Positions 8,865-18,500 of a DNA stretch of 64,000 bases are shown in pieces. Within the stretch, counting starts at the first letter, position 1. Every line of letters begins with the position of its first letter. The notes under the pieces were generated by a model. That model was not told the DNA's origin and did no database searches. It was given only the letters and a program-made list of their open reading frames with translations. The position numbers and the translations under genes are program-made. Source of the DNA: Verrucomicrobiaceae bacterium (lineage in GTDB: Bacteria; Verrucomicrobiota; Verrucomicrobiia; Chthoniobacterales; Chthoniobacteraceae); assembly GCA_005791535.1 (NCBI GenBank), contig SXWH01000157.1, positions 1-64,000 on the forward strand. Direction: 5' to 3'.

Positions 8865-9818
8865 TCAGGCGAGGCAGCCGTCGAGTTCCTTGCGGATTTT
8901 CGCTTCGTTCAGGTTTTTGCCGATGAAGACGAGCTGGCTCTCGCGCTTTTCGCCTTTTTCCCAAAGGCGATCCCACAGGAGCGTGAAGCGGTTGTTCACG
9001 CCGTGGAAGATGGCGCGGCGCGGATTGCCGGCGATGTTTAGGAAGCCTTTGCTGCGATAGATTTGCTCCTTCTCGGACATGTTCTGCACGAAGTACTCAA
9101 GCTTCTCGAGGACGAACGGCTTTTCGTACGTGTAGGAAAACGAAGTGACATCGTGGTGATGCCGGTTGCGCATTTCATTCAGGAAATCCGGGTCCACGGC
9201 GAGCTTCCGGTCGAGGTCGAACGCGTGCATGTCGAGCAACTGCTTGATGTTCGTCTGCGAGTGGCTCGTGCGGATGATCTGGCAGTGCTCGTTGAGCTCC
9301 TTGATGATGCCCTCGACTTTCGCGAGTTGCGCTTCGTCCACGAGGTCCACTTTGTTGAGGAGGACATAGTCGGCATTGATGATCTGCTCTTTCGCCGTGT
9401 CCTGCGCCTTGATGTGCTTCTCCACCTGCTCGGCGTCCACAACCGTGATGATGGAATCGAGCATCACGTATTGCTGGAGTTGCGGGATGTTCAGGAACGT
9501 CTGCGCCACCGGCTGCGGGTCGGCGGCCCCGGTGGTTTCGATGAGGATGTAGTCGAACCCGCCGCGCTTCAGAAGCTTCTTCACGCCTTCCACGAGGTCC
9601 TTGCGCACCGAACAGCAGAGGCAGCCGTTGTTCAGTTCGAGGATGTCGTCCTCCGTCTTCTCCACGAGCGCTCCATCGACGCCGATGCGGCCCATCTCAT
9701 TGACGATCACGGCAAACTTGTAGCCGTGCTGCTGCTTGAGGATATAGTTCAAAAGGGTGGTCTTCCCCGCTCCGAGAAAGCCCGTGAGGATGGTGACTGG
9801 AATTCGCTTCTGGCTCAT
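8865..9818 (-). CDS. COG0523/CobW-family metal-related GTPase
   Basis: 317-residue P-loop GTPase of the COG0523 group, which includes zinc chaperones and cobalamin or nitrile hydratase metallochaperones. Walker A is GFLGAGKT at 13-20. The metal-binding CxCC motif appears as CLCC at 66-69, the base-specificity motif is NKVD, and a CobW C-terminal domain occupies roughly the last 100 residues. The ATG at 9818 starts directly before the P-loop strand; the longer frame adds only unrelated residues. The gene is close to rpmB (bL28), a neighbour often seen for zinc-stress COG0523 proteins. No Zur-like operator was recognised, so the zinc role is inferred. Confidence 0.92.
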   Translation of the reverse strand: MSQKRIPVTILTGFLGAGKTTLLNYILKQQHGYKFAVIVNEMGRIGVDGALVEKTEDDILELNNGCLCCSVRKDLVEGVKKLLKRGGFDYILIETTGAADPQPVAQTFLNIPQLQQYVMLDSIITVVDAEQVEKHIKAQDTAKEQIINADYVLLNKVDLVDEAQLAKVEGIIKELNEHCQIIRTSHSQTNIKQLLDMHAFDLDRKLAVDPDFLNEMRNRHHHDVTSFSYTYEKPFVLEKLEYFVQNMSEKEQIYRSKGFLNIAGNPRRAIFHGVNNRFTLLWDRLWEKGEKRESQLVFIGKNLNEAKIRKELDGCLA

Positions 9819-9851
9819 GTGTGTGTAAGGAAACTGGACTGCGGTTAGCGC

Positions 9852-9896
9852 GTAAAACAAAACTGGCGGCTGGGAGACAAACTCCGAGCCGCCAGT
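9852..9896 (-). terminator. Rho-independent terminator after the bL28 operon
   Basis: Perfect 10-base arms ACTGGCGGCT (9862-9871) and AGCCGCCAGT (9887-9896), with a further GGAG/CTCC inner pairing. On the minus strand the stem is followed by TTTTGTTTTAC. It lies just downstream of the 68-residue gene and upstream of the COG0523 gene, so the latter probably has its own promoter or depends on readthrough. Confidence 0.8.
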
Positions 9897-9918
9897 CGTG
9901 AAAGATTCTTTCTCCGAA

Positions 9919-10125
9919 TTACTTCTTCTTGCGGAGCATCGGGAGACCCGTGCGCTCGTTTTCGATGACTTCCATTCCAGCAGGAACGGCGTCGAGCGAG
10001 CCCTCGGGCTTCACTTCACCAGCGAAGTAGTAGAGCGTGACTTCCTGTCCGCCTTTGAGCTTCTGGAGACGGCTGTGAAGGAAGTAGGTTTTCTTGGATT
10101 TTTTGGAGACGACTGAGAATGCCAT
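9919..10125 (-). CDS. conserved small basic protein of unknown function
   Basis: 68 residues, rich in Lys and aromatic residues, starting [19 protein letters not shown] and ending [11 protein letters not shown] recall similar short proteins (a TYxLHSR-like start, a YYFAGEV core and a VIEN..TGLPML end) annotated as hypothetical in several phyla, but know no function. No cysteines, signal peptide or membrane segment. It is the second gene after rpmB (61-base gap) and is followed by a strong terminator, so the two form a probable operon. Its size, charge and partner suggest a ribosome- or RNA-associated protein; this is inference. Confidence 0.75.
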   Translation of the reverse strand: MAFSVVSKKSKKTYFLHSRLQKLKGGQEVTLYYFAGEVKPEGSLDAVPAGMEVIENERTGLPMLRKKK

Positions 10126-10186
10126 GGTAGTATTTTAGTGTAGTGGTTGTTTCTGAAAGGACTTCAAATCAAACAGTAATCGGCAA

Positions 10187-10453
10187 TTAGCCGACAATGC
10201 CAGCCTTTTTCAGAGTGGAATACGCGCCGTTCTTGTTGATGGTCTTCAGAGCGCGTGCCGTGAGCTTCACGGTAACGAACTTCTTGAGCTCCGGCACCCA
10301 AATCCGCTTCGTCTTCAGATTCGGCTGGAAATAACGCGGAGTCACGGCCGTGACGTGCTGGCCGATACCGCCCTTTTTCTTGGCAAGACCACGGCGGTGA
10401 ATCTTGTTACCCCGGAGGGCCTTCGTTCCTGTAATATCGCAAATACGGCTCAT
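10187..10453 (-). CDS. rpmB: 50S ribosomal protein bL28
   Basis: 88 residues beginning MSRICDITG, followed by the bL28 pattern of small basic residues, RYFQPNLKTKRIWVPE and the C-terminal VKLTARALKTINKNG. It is a structural component of the large ribosomal subunit. The ATG at 10453 matches the family start; the longer open frame adds 20 unrelated residues. Only one cysteine (Cys5) is present, so the zinc-ribbon Cys pairs of some bL28 forms are absent. It is first in an operon with the 68-residue gene. Confidence 0.97.
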   Translation of the reverse strand: MSRICDITGTKALRGNKIHRRGLAKKKGGIGQHVTAVTPRYFQPNLKTKRIWVPELKKFVTVKLTARALKTINKNGAYSTLKKAGIVG

Positions 10454-10791
10454 AAAATTGTCTTGGAAATTCGATCGATGTTTTTTGAAAAGGGGCGGGG
10501 AACATGGGGACAACCCTGTGAATGGTCAAGGGGATTCTCCCGTTTTTTTCGGCCCTCAAACCCGCGCCCTCCCCGGACCCGGCGTAGCCCCCCCCCGTAG
10601 TAGGACAGGCATCCTGCCTGTCGGAGTGGGACGAGCTTCCATCCTGTCCCGAGACTCCCCGAAACCTTTTCACGCGTGCAACGCGACTCGAAGCCGGTCC
10701 GACCACGACAGGCTGGATGCCTGTCCCACTCCGGCGCGCGCATCACGCGTTGGCGCTTGCGGGCGCGGCGGTGTGGCGTTAGGCGAAGGGC
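10454..10791. other. intergenic region holding an inverted repeat pair
   Basis: Divergent spacer of about 340 bases between rpmB (minus) and the lipoprotein gene (plus). It must contain promoters for both. TTGACC is seen on the minus strand near 10520, but no convincing -10 partner. The middle (10600-10735) is an inverted repeat of the short REP-like type. A run of nine C lies just before it. Confidence 0.5.
10600..10735. repeat. REP-like inverted repeat pair
   Basis: The left copy contains GGACAGGCATCCTGCCTGTC followed by GGAGTGGGA. The right copy (about 10705-10733), when reverse-complemented, gives GGAGTGGGACAGGCATCCAGCCTGTC. Each copy also carries an internal hairpin (ACAGGC..GCCTGT). 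A partial third copy (CATCCTGTCCC) lies between. This looks like a BIME-type cluster of extragenic palindromes and is non-coding. Confidence 0.7.
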
Positions 10792-11433
10792 ATGATTCGT
10801 CTGCGCTCGCTCGTCGCCCTGCTGCTTTTCTGCCTCTTCGTGTCGGCGTGTTCGACGGCGCGCGATGGGCACGTGATCCGGAGCGAATCGGTGACGCCCT
10901 CCGGCGATAAAATTCAGACTGCCATCGAAAACACGTGGACCCCGAACGCGACGGCGATTGCGGACAAGGTTTATACCGGAGCGTGGGACTACTACGACCA
11001 GCGGGCGGGAGGATCGATTCTCGTGCGCCTGTCGCGCCACGACCACTCGGTCGGAAGTTTCGATGGAAACAGCTATTTCAAAATCGCATTCCAGCTTCCG
11101 GCGGACGTCGGCATTGGGAAGACGGTGAACCTCCGCGCAATTCCGCCGGACCGGAAGACGCGCAAGGCGCCGTACGATTACGACATCGCAGACATGAAGG
11201 ATGGAGAGATCACGGCGTTTCGATTCGGCAACCCGATGATGGGTTGGATGAAGCGCGCCGACGTGGCATCGGTAAAGGTGCTCTCATTGGATGCGAAGCA
11301 GGCGGTGATTCACCTGAAGCTGAAAGCCACGCTGGACCCCATGTTTGATTTCGACTTCGACCAGACGTTCACCCTCGCAGTCACGCCGGTGAAACCGACC
11401 CGCGAGCTGGAGACGCCGCCCGTGAAGCGGTGA
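10792..11433 (+). CDS. putative lipoprotein of unknown function
   Basis: 213 residues. The N-terminus has a basic start, a hydrophobic stretch and a lipobox ending VSAC (Cys20), so it should be lipid-anchored. The mature part is mostly predicted beta, with no motif I recognise; a basic PDRKTRKAPYDYD stretch lies in the middle. The ATG at 10792 is preceded by AGGCGAAGGGC, a plausible though loose ribosome-binding site. It converges on a membrane-protein gene. Confidence 0.75.
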   Translation: MIRLRSLVALLLFCLFVSACSTARDGHVIRSESVTPSGDKIQTAIENTWTPNATAIADKVYTGAWDYYDQRAGGSILVRLSRHDHSVGSFDGNSYFKIAFQLPADVGIGKTVNLRAIPPDRKTRKAPYDYDIADMKDGEITAFRFGNPMMGWMKRADVASVKVLSLDAKQAVIHLKLKATLDPMFDFDFDQTFTLAVTPVKPTRELETPPVKR

Positions 11434-11490
11434 GCAAGCAAGGTCGCTCGTCCGCGGTGCAAAGCGTGATCGCCACCGCGAAGGACTGCG

Positions 11491-12126
11491 CTATTTCCCA
11501 AGAAGATACCCCAATGCAGAAGCGATGACCGCGCAGGAGACGGCGGCGAGCCACGTCCGGCGAAGGACGCCGTAGGCCCACCATTGCGCGTCGTGAATCG
11601 GGAGGCTTCGCGCAAGCGAGCCCGCGACGACGATGTCGAGAAACGCTTCCGCAATGAGCGCGTGCGCGCCGCCGACCAATGCGAATATTCCGCCGAATGC
11701 GCCGACGACCGCCGCGATGACCAGCGCCACCGCGCAACCGGCGCCATCCGAGTCTGCGTCTGCAACGTTCCCGGTGATATCGAGCGCATTTTCGAGCGTC
11801 CTGCCCGCGCTGCTTTCCGCGCTCTTGTAGTCCTCGGAATCAAACACGTGGCCCGGAGGAACGTTGAGGTCCGTCGGCATCCAGGTGGACTCCAGCCAGA
11901 CCCAAATCCGCACGAGAGCAATAAAGACAATCCACGCACCCAGCACCGCGAGCGGATACCGAGTAGTCGCCGACTCCATCCCCCATCGCGAAAGCGCCCG
12001 CGAGCCGAAGAACGCCGCGCCCGCAGTGAGCGCGAGCACGCCGCACATCATCAAGCGCGGCATCCGCTCACGCGAAAAGTAAGCGCGCAATCGACCAAGC
12101 ATTCGTTCCCGGGCAGTGAGGTACAT
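11491..12126 (-). CDS. uncharacterised integral membrane protein
   Basis: 211 residues with a basic N-terminus and about four hydrophobic segments: near residues 24-44, 58-78, 130-155 and 190-208. A polar acidic loop (FDSEDYKSAESSAGRTLENAL) lies between the second and third. No family recognised. It is not clearly linked to the DUF4132 gene upstream on the same strand (63-base gap), although co-transcription is possible. Confidence 0.65.
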   Translation of the reverse strand: MYLTARERMLGRLRAYFSRERMPRLMMCGVLALTAGAAFFGSRALSRWGMESATTRYPLAVLGAWIVFIALVRIWVWLESTWMPTDLNVPPGHVFDSEDYKSAESSAGRTLENALDITGNVADADSDGAGCAVALVIAAVVGAFGGIFALVGGAHALIAEAFLDIVVAGSLARSLPIHDAQWWAYGVLRRTWLAAVSCAVIASALGYLLGK

Positions 12127-12189
12127 GGTCTTGAATTAGCCCGACGTCTGGAAGTGGAAACCGGAGCGAACTGCGCCCGATGACGGAGC

Positions 12190-15051
12190 TTACGCGCGAA
12201 TCTGCCTTGTGATGCTCGGGTCGGTGATTTTGTCGTCGGCGGCGAGGAGGAGCGCTTTGCTGATAATGAGCGAAAGGACGCCGTCGCCCTCGAATGGCAG
12301 GAAGAGCCCGGTGGAATCGGCCTTCCCACGCGATGGGACGATGCAGAGATACTGGTCGTTTGGCGACATGAGGATGTTGCCGCTGCCGAGGTGGATTTTG
12401 TAGGTGCGCAGTTTGCCACGGACGACGAGGAACTTTTCCTCGAACGAACACAAAGCCGCGATTTTGAGCTTCGGAACAAGGCGCTCCAGCACGTCGCGCC
12501 GGGTCTTCGCCGTCGCGGAGAGATCGCCGAATGCGAAGTGTCCCCACGCGCCGCGCTCGGCCTCGCGGCGTCCACCATCGGCCCACGCAGGGTCGTTGCC
12601 CACGCTCGCAACACCGACGAACAAATCCACATCCCGCATGATTTCCGAAAAGACCATCGCCGGAACATCCACGAGGCGCAGCGGTTCGGCTGCGGTCTCC
12701 TGCCAGCCCGGTGTGTAGCCACCGCCGCTGGCGTGTGTGGAGACCTGCGCGGCTTCCAACGGGTAGAACCGCACTTGATCGGTCGCAACGTGGAGATAGA
12801 CACCGCTTTCATTGGTGTCCGTGCCGAAGTCATCGCCCGCACTTTCGATCCAGAACTCCGCGCGCAACCCCCCTTGCGGCAGTCTCCGCGTCGGTGGCGG
12901 GTAGGAGTCGTCCACCATCAGGCGCAGCTTGTTTTTCCAGCCTCGCGTGGCGCAGAGCGAATTGAACTGGTGCTGCCGGAGCAGGTGCGCGGCGAAACGA
13001 TTGGAGTAGGTGACCGTCGCCGCCTCGGCGGGAGTGAGCAGGTAAATCTCGCGGTGCGCCTGCTTGAACGGCTGGCGGATGCGGCGTTCCTCCAAAAAGA
13101 CCCGCCACGCGAGCACGGTGTCCGCCGGTTCGCCGAGCGGATGCCAGAGCGACACGCGGGTCTGCGACGCATCAAGCGGGACGGGCACGCCGGAGCGATC
13201 GACGAATTTTCCATCGAACCATACACCCGCAGTCGTGATGCCGCCGGTCGAGAAATTCCAAATCAACCGCCGCGCGAGTGCGCCGACGAGCGGGTGTTCC
13301 GCATAGCGTTCCAGCCATGCCTCAATCGCCCATGTCTTCTGCGCGAGGAAAAGCGCATCGAGGCGCTCGGCCTGCGCCGGCAGCATTTTCTCGATGTCCT
13401 TTTTCGCCGCCGAGAGCTCTTTCAACTCTTCGCGGAACTGCTCTTTCACCGCCGCTGGCAGCGCTTTCCGCTCCTTCCCGTCAGCGCCACGGAAGATGAG
13501 CGCAACCTCGCGGCTGTCCACAATCCGAAGTTCGGCAGAGCACTCGCCCAGCGGCTCGACGAGGCTTCCCACTTCCGTGAGCCCGTAAGCGGGCACGCTC
13601 ATTTCCTCGAGTTCGTCGCGAGGAATGCCGGACTTCTCCGCGCATGCTTTGAGCGCCTTTTCGATGGCGATTTGCGCCGTGCCGAATTTCACCTTCACCT
13701 TCAGCACCGCGAGTTGTCCGACTGCATCCAGCCCGCCCATCATGGCCAGCCCGGTGATGCACGCATTGCCCACGCGCACCGCACGCGGTCCCTTGCCCGG
13801 CACCTTGCGATAAGCACTGAGCGCCAGCGTCGTCAGCGCACGCGCCAGCTCGGGACTCGGAAAAAGCCCGCAAGCCCACGCGAGTCCGCGCAGGATGTTC
13901 ATGTTCGGTTCGCTTATCAGCTTGTCTTCAGGTGCATCGTAAGGAGGCGGAGCCGGAGGAAGCTCCACGTTCGGAGGATTGGCTCCAAATGCGCTACGGA
14001 CGCTCTCAAGCAACGGGAAGTGAATGAGTTCGTCCCACGGACGCTCGGCACCCGTCACTTCTTTGACAATCTCATACCAACTTTCGTACGGCAGATGTAA
14101 CCTGCCCTCATTCAGCCGTCTGAGTTCCTCGACTGCACATCGGGATGCCCATTCCCGTTCTGACAGAACGTGGACAGTTCTCGGTTGGTTTGTGAGCGGA
14201 AACCAACGCGATACACATTGAGCGAAATCCTTTTCTCCAATGCTGTCCACGGCAGCTACCGCCGTTTTTTTCCATTTCGCGCTCGGGCTCGCAGCATCAG
14301 CCCATCGACAAGACTCAATAAACTCCGCCCAAATGGTGAGAATCGCCGGTGAACTTTTGCGGATGTCAGACATCGCACAATCAGACCAAGCCTCGCCATC
14401 GTCCAATCGGATTCGTGGCGGCAACTCCATCATATCTAAGAGCCGCTTCGAGTGGATTAATAAGTCCCTGTTCCGGTCAGATAAGACACTCAGAATTTGC
14501 TCAAACGAAATCAGTACACTCGTCCAATTCTCAGGAACTGGTTTCGGGCAAACTCGATAAAGCCATTCGACCAATGGAATGACAGATAACCACCCGCTGC
14601 ACTCCGACTTTTCTTCGGTGTACCATTTCACGAGACGAAGGACAGTTTGCCCATGTAACTCCAACTCTGTTCCGAGCAAGATTTCCAACGCGTCGACGCA
14701 AACGTGACACATGGACCAGTGGTGATCCCATTCTTCGTGGCGAATAAACGGCTTATGCCCCAACCACTCCAAGCAGCAGGCCGCGCGCACTTCCAGTGCC
14801 TGGAGCCATATGCTAAGAGCATCAACGACCCGGGATCTTGATTCGGTATCCAACTCCAAAACGCGCTTGATCACCACAGACTCTTCACAACGGAAGGAGG
14901 ATCGCTTTTTTGTGTTTACCGTGATTTGCTCCGCGAGAAGTTGGCGGATAGTCGAGATTTCCCCGCTGCCGTTGTCCGGGACTAATGACAACGCTTCGCG
15001 TTGAAGCGGTGTGGTGTTTCCTGACGCAATCAAGTCATGAACCCAATCCAT
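12190..15051 (-). CDS. DUF4132 (MolR/YehI-like) domain protein
   Basis: 953 residues. The last ~450 residues match the DUF4132 family, known from E. coli MolR/YehI, including the well-conserved end with FLVVRGKLRTYKIHLGSGNI, YLCIVP and LPFEGDGVLSLI. The N-terminal half is helical and unrecognised, with HEAT-like character. The molecular function of the family is unknown to me. The ATG at 15051 was chosen over an in-frame TTG five codons earlier because GGAGGG lies 7 bases upstream. It is translated right after a 127-residue partner gene, separated by only 4 bases. Confidence 0.82.
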   Translation of the reverse strand: MDWVHDLIASGNTTPLQREALSLVPDNGSGEISTIRQLLAEQITVNTKKRSSFRCEESVVIKRVLELDTESRSRVVDALSIWLQALEVRAACCLEWLGHKPFIRHEEWDHHWSMCHVCVDALEILLGTELELHGQTVLRLVKWYTEEKSECSGWLSVIPLVEWLYRVCPKPVPENWTSVLISFEQILSVLSDRNRDLLIHSKRLLDMMELPPRIRLDDGEAWSDCAMSDIRKSSPAILTIWAEFIESCRWADAASPSAKWKKTAVAAVDSIGEKDFAQCVSRWFPLTNQPRTVHVLSEREWASRCAVEELRRLNEGRLHLPYESWYEIVKEVTGAERPWDELIHFPLLESVRSAFGANPPNVELPPAPPPYDAPEDKLISEPNMNILRGLAWACGLFPSPELARALTTLALSAYRKVPGKGPRAVRVGNACITGLAMMGGLDAVGQLAVLKVKVKFGTAQIAIEKALKACAEKSGIPRDELEEMSVPAYGLTEVGSLVEPLGECSAELRIVDSREVALIFRGADGKERKALPAAVKEQFREELKELSAAKKDIEKMLPAQAERLDALFLAQKTWAIEAWLERYAEHPLVGALARRLIWNFSTGGITTAGVWFDGKFVDRSGVPVPLDASQTRVSLWHPLGEPADTVLAWRVFLEERRIRQPFKQAHREIYLLTPAEAATVTYSNRFAAHLLRQHQFNSLCATRGWKNKLRLMVDDSYPPPTRRLPQGGLRAEFWIESAGDDFGTDTNESGVYLHVATDQVRFYPLEAAQVSTHASGGGYTPGWQETAAEPLRLVDVPAMVFSEIMRDVDLFVGVASVGNDPAWADGGRREAERGAWGHFAFGDLSATAKTRRDVLERLVPKLKIAALCSFEEKFLVVRGKLRTYKIHLGSGNILMSPNDQYLCIVPSRGKADSTGLFLPFEGDGVLSLIISKALLLAADDKITDPSITRQIRA

Positions 15052-15055
15052 AAAT

Positions 15056-15439
15056 CTACCCTCCAATCAGTGCTACGAGTTTAACAAACTGAACCTCCGT
15101 ATCCACTCGGACCTCGAAGGATTCATCGAGCGAGTCCGCCTGACGGTCGCCGATGAGCAGGAGAAAGCCATTGTGCTCAAACGCTTCGCAGGCGCGGGCG
15201 AACTGTTGCTCCCAATCAATCACCCCGCGCTCTTTCACGCGGTATCCATTGAGTGTTCGCTCGGCGTCGGTGGGCTGAACAAGGCCGTTGAAAATCTCGC
15301 CGCACTTTTGGTTGTAGTCCGCGACTTCCTGCCAGATTCGCGCGCGGATGATTTCGCGAACGGTCATTTGTTCGGTGAGAGAATCGAGGGTGTAGCTGCG
15401 AAGCTTTTCGCCCGCGGGAGTGGCGTCGATGATGAGCAT
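15056..15439 (-). CDS. small protein partnered with the DUF4132 gene
   Basis: 127 residues from the ATG at 15439, beginning MLIIDATPAGEKLRSYTLDS. It appears soluble and mostly helical, with a hydrophobic LLLIGDRQADS strand near 93-103. No family recognised. The open frame extends far upstream, but that part lies antisense to the divergent glycine-rich gene and has no protein-like features. Its last codons contain the ribosome-binding site of the DUF4132 gene, so the two are translationally linked and probably act together. Confidence 0.7.
   Translation of the reverse strand: MLIIDATPAGEKLRSYTLDSLTEQMTVREIIRARIWQEVADYNQKCGEIFNGLVQPTDAERTLNGYRVKERGVIDWEQQFARACEAFEHNGFLLLIGDRQADSLDESFEVRVDTEVQFVKLVALIGG
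15059..15064 (-). promoter_or_regulatory. ribosome-binding site deciding the DUF4132 start
   Basis: GGAGGG on the minus strand, 7 bases before the ATG at 15051 and within the last codons of the upstream gene. It supports the ATG rather than the earlier TTG and implies translational coupling. Confidence 0.75.
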
Positions 15440-15559
15440 TTCGTGCTGCTTGGCGGACGCACGCGACAATTTCAAGCCCTCGTAAGCAGCACGTGAACTC
15501 ACGCACCATGAGCAATTCGCAGAAACTTCATCGCGCCGATTCGTAAGGATGTGGGTGCA

Positions 15560-18500
15560 ATGAAACATATCGAAATCCTTGAATCGCGCATCGCGCCTGC
15601 AGCCACTTACTTCGTCAGCCCGCTTTCCCAAGCCATCACGGTGGATGGGGACAATGCCACGGATACTGCGGCGGAAATCAGCGCACGGAATGCGGCGGGA
15701 GCGAGTTCGGCGGCGCTTTTGGAGGCAGGCGACCGGATTGTTTTTGATGCGGACTCGGATGGGGTGGCAGACGTAGGGGAGCAGGTTTTTCTGACGATCG
15801 CGGCGGGGAAGGCGATGGCGTTTTTCTACGATGAAAACGGGAGCGGCGGCATCGAGCTGAATGAGTTTTCCGGGCTGGCGGTGGGCGATGGGTTTTCCGG
15901 GGCGATCGGAACCGATGTGGGCACGGTGGTGACGATGCTGGATACGGCGGGGAATTATACGAACGGTGCGTTGCAGCCTGCGAGTATCGCAAAGCTGACG
16001 GTGAAAGGCGCGGTGTATCTGGATGTGCTGGCAGGCGGGAGCATCGCGAATGTGAGCATCGGGGAACCGCTGCATAAGAAGTATTCGAGCAGGAGCGCGG
16101 AGGCGATCGCGACGGGCACGTCGGCGGTGGGGCGCTCGTTGTTTCTGGGCGGGACGAATATGACTTCGTCGTTTTCGCTGCCGCTGGGTAGCGATGGAGG
16201 CAGCATCACGAATCTCACGATCACGGGCGGCGTGTCTTTCATCACCACGGGCAACGGCTCGAACGGCGGCGACGGCGGCGATATCTCGGGCGTGAAGCTG
16301 CGGCAGCCAACCAGCTTTCTGACAGTCCGCACCGGAAACGGCGGGACGAGCACGGCGGAGGCGGCGGGTGATGGCGGGACAATTGAGAAGTTCATGATGA
16401 TTGCGGGGTATGTGAACAATGTGGTGTTTGACGCGGGCGAAGGTGCCAACAATGCGGGCGCCGGCACCGGTGGCCACGGCGGTTCGCTGCGGGACATCAC
16501 GGCGACGATCCTGAGCCAGGGCGGATCGAACAGCGTGCAGTTCTTCGGCGGCGCGGGCGGGCCGGCGGTGTCCGGTGCGGCGGGCAGCGGCGGGAGCATC
16601 ACGAATTTGAAGCTGAACTCGATCAATGGAACGCTCGATGGTGCGGTCGTGATCGCTGGCAATGGCGCGAATTCAAACTCGGGCGCGGGCGGCAACGGTG
16701 GTGCGTTGGACAAGATTGCGCTGAGCCTCGGCGAGGTCCAAAACGCCACGGTGCTCGCGAGCGGCGAGGGAGGCAACGGTGGAACGGGCGGCGAGGGCGG
16801 AAACGTGACGGGCCTGGCGGTGAAGGCGAAATTGCTGACCGCACTGCAAATGGTCACGGGCCGCGGAGGCGATGGTGCGACACAGGTGGGGAAAGGCGGT
16901 TCTTTCATCGCGCCAAAGATCACGGTGGATGTGGCCAGCTACATTCAGTTTGAGGCAGCGCGCGGAGGTGGCTCCACGGGTGCGCCGGGCGCGACGACGG
17001 ACGGCGCAGCGGGAGGCAGCATCGTGAAGCCCGCGCTGGCGCTGAAGTTTCTGAACGGTCCGCTGGTCATGTCGGCCGGCCCCGGAGGCTCGGGCGCTAC
17101 GAACAACGGCGATGGCGGTGCGGGAGGCAGCGTGGATGCGCCGGTGATCAAAGCAACGTCGCTCGGTGGCGCGGTGGCTTTGAGCGGCGGCAACGGAGGT
17201 TCCGGTTTTGGCACGGGCGCTGGCGGAGCTGGCGGCGCGGTGAAAGGCGCGGCGATCTCGGCGGGCTTTGTGAGTTCGATTTCGCTGAACGGAGGAACAG
17301 GCGCGGGTGGGGCAAAGTCCGGCGCAGGCGGGAACGTGGAAGGACTGAAGTTTTCCGCCACGATGATGACGGGCAGCGTTGGCATCTACGGTGGCGACGG
17401 CGGCAGCGCGCAGGGCGCAAACCCCGCAGGCGCGGGCGGCAGTGTGATCAAGAACAGCATCACAGTTTCCGACTTCATAACGAGCGAGATCAGCATCGCC
17501 GGTGGCACCGGCGGCGACGCGGGCGGGACAGGCACGGGCGGCACGGGCGGAGCAATCGTGGGCAACCTGATCAAAGTCGGACGCGCAGCGGACGAGCTGA
17601 ATCTCGACGGCGGCAGCGGCGGTTTTTCAAACAACGGCGCAGGCGGAAACGCGGGCAGCGTGACGTCGAACAGCATCACCGTGACGCAATCGTTGAATGA
17701 GATGTACGTGAACTCACAAAGAAGTCGCGGCGGTGACGGACCGACCGGAGGCGGCGATGGCTCCTCGGTGAGCGGACTCACGCTGAATCTGAATCTTTTC
17801 CGCGACGTCGAAGTCAACGGCGGCAAGGGCGGCGACGGAAGCAGTGGCCCTGGCGGAGATGGCGGGAGTATGACGGGGATTTCGTTGAAAGGAAACGCAG
17901 ACGACGGAAGCATCAGTTTCTATGGCGGGCACGGGGGAGCCGCTACGCTGGCAGGTGGCGCAGGAGGCGCAGTGATGAACGCAAAAATGGCTCTGCTCGG
18001 AGGCGAGTTGGAGGGCTTTGAGGTGTACGGCGGCCAGGCCGGAAACGGAAGCAACACACCCGGCGTCGGCGGCGCGGTGGATGGCATCTCGTTCAACGGC
18101 GGGCGGGAGTTGTACACGGCCTACATCGGACTATTCGGAGGCACCGGAGGTCAGGCGACGAATGGCACCGGCGGAGATGGCGGCGCTGCGGCGCGCATCG
18201 CACTCACAACGCTCGGGTCTTTGGAATACTTCGATGTTTACGCGGGAGACGGCGGGCTGGGAACGCTCGGAACCGGCGGCGATGGCGGTGTGGTCGAAGC
18301 GGTAAATGTGACGCTAACAGGCGGCCTCACTGACGGCGCGACCATTCAGGCCGGCAACGGAGCGAACGGCGGTCTCGCAGGTGGCGATGGCGGGCAGGTG
18401 CGGAACTCCGCATTCACTATCGCACGCGGAAACGGCAGCGAGGTGGAGTTCAGCGGCGGCGGCGGCGGAAACGGTGTCGCAGGCGGCGGTGCGACTGCGG

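Noticed and set aside
10511-10540. Sigma-70 promoter for rpmB based on TTGACC
   Set aside because: No acceptable -10 element is found at 16-18 bases spacing.
15440-16477. N-terminal extension of the 127-residue minus-strand gene
   Set aside because: It is antisense to the glycine-rich gene and low-complexity; the real start is the ATG at 15437-15439.
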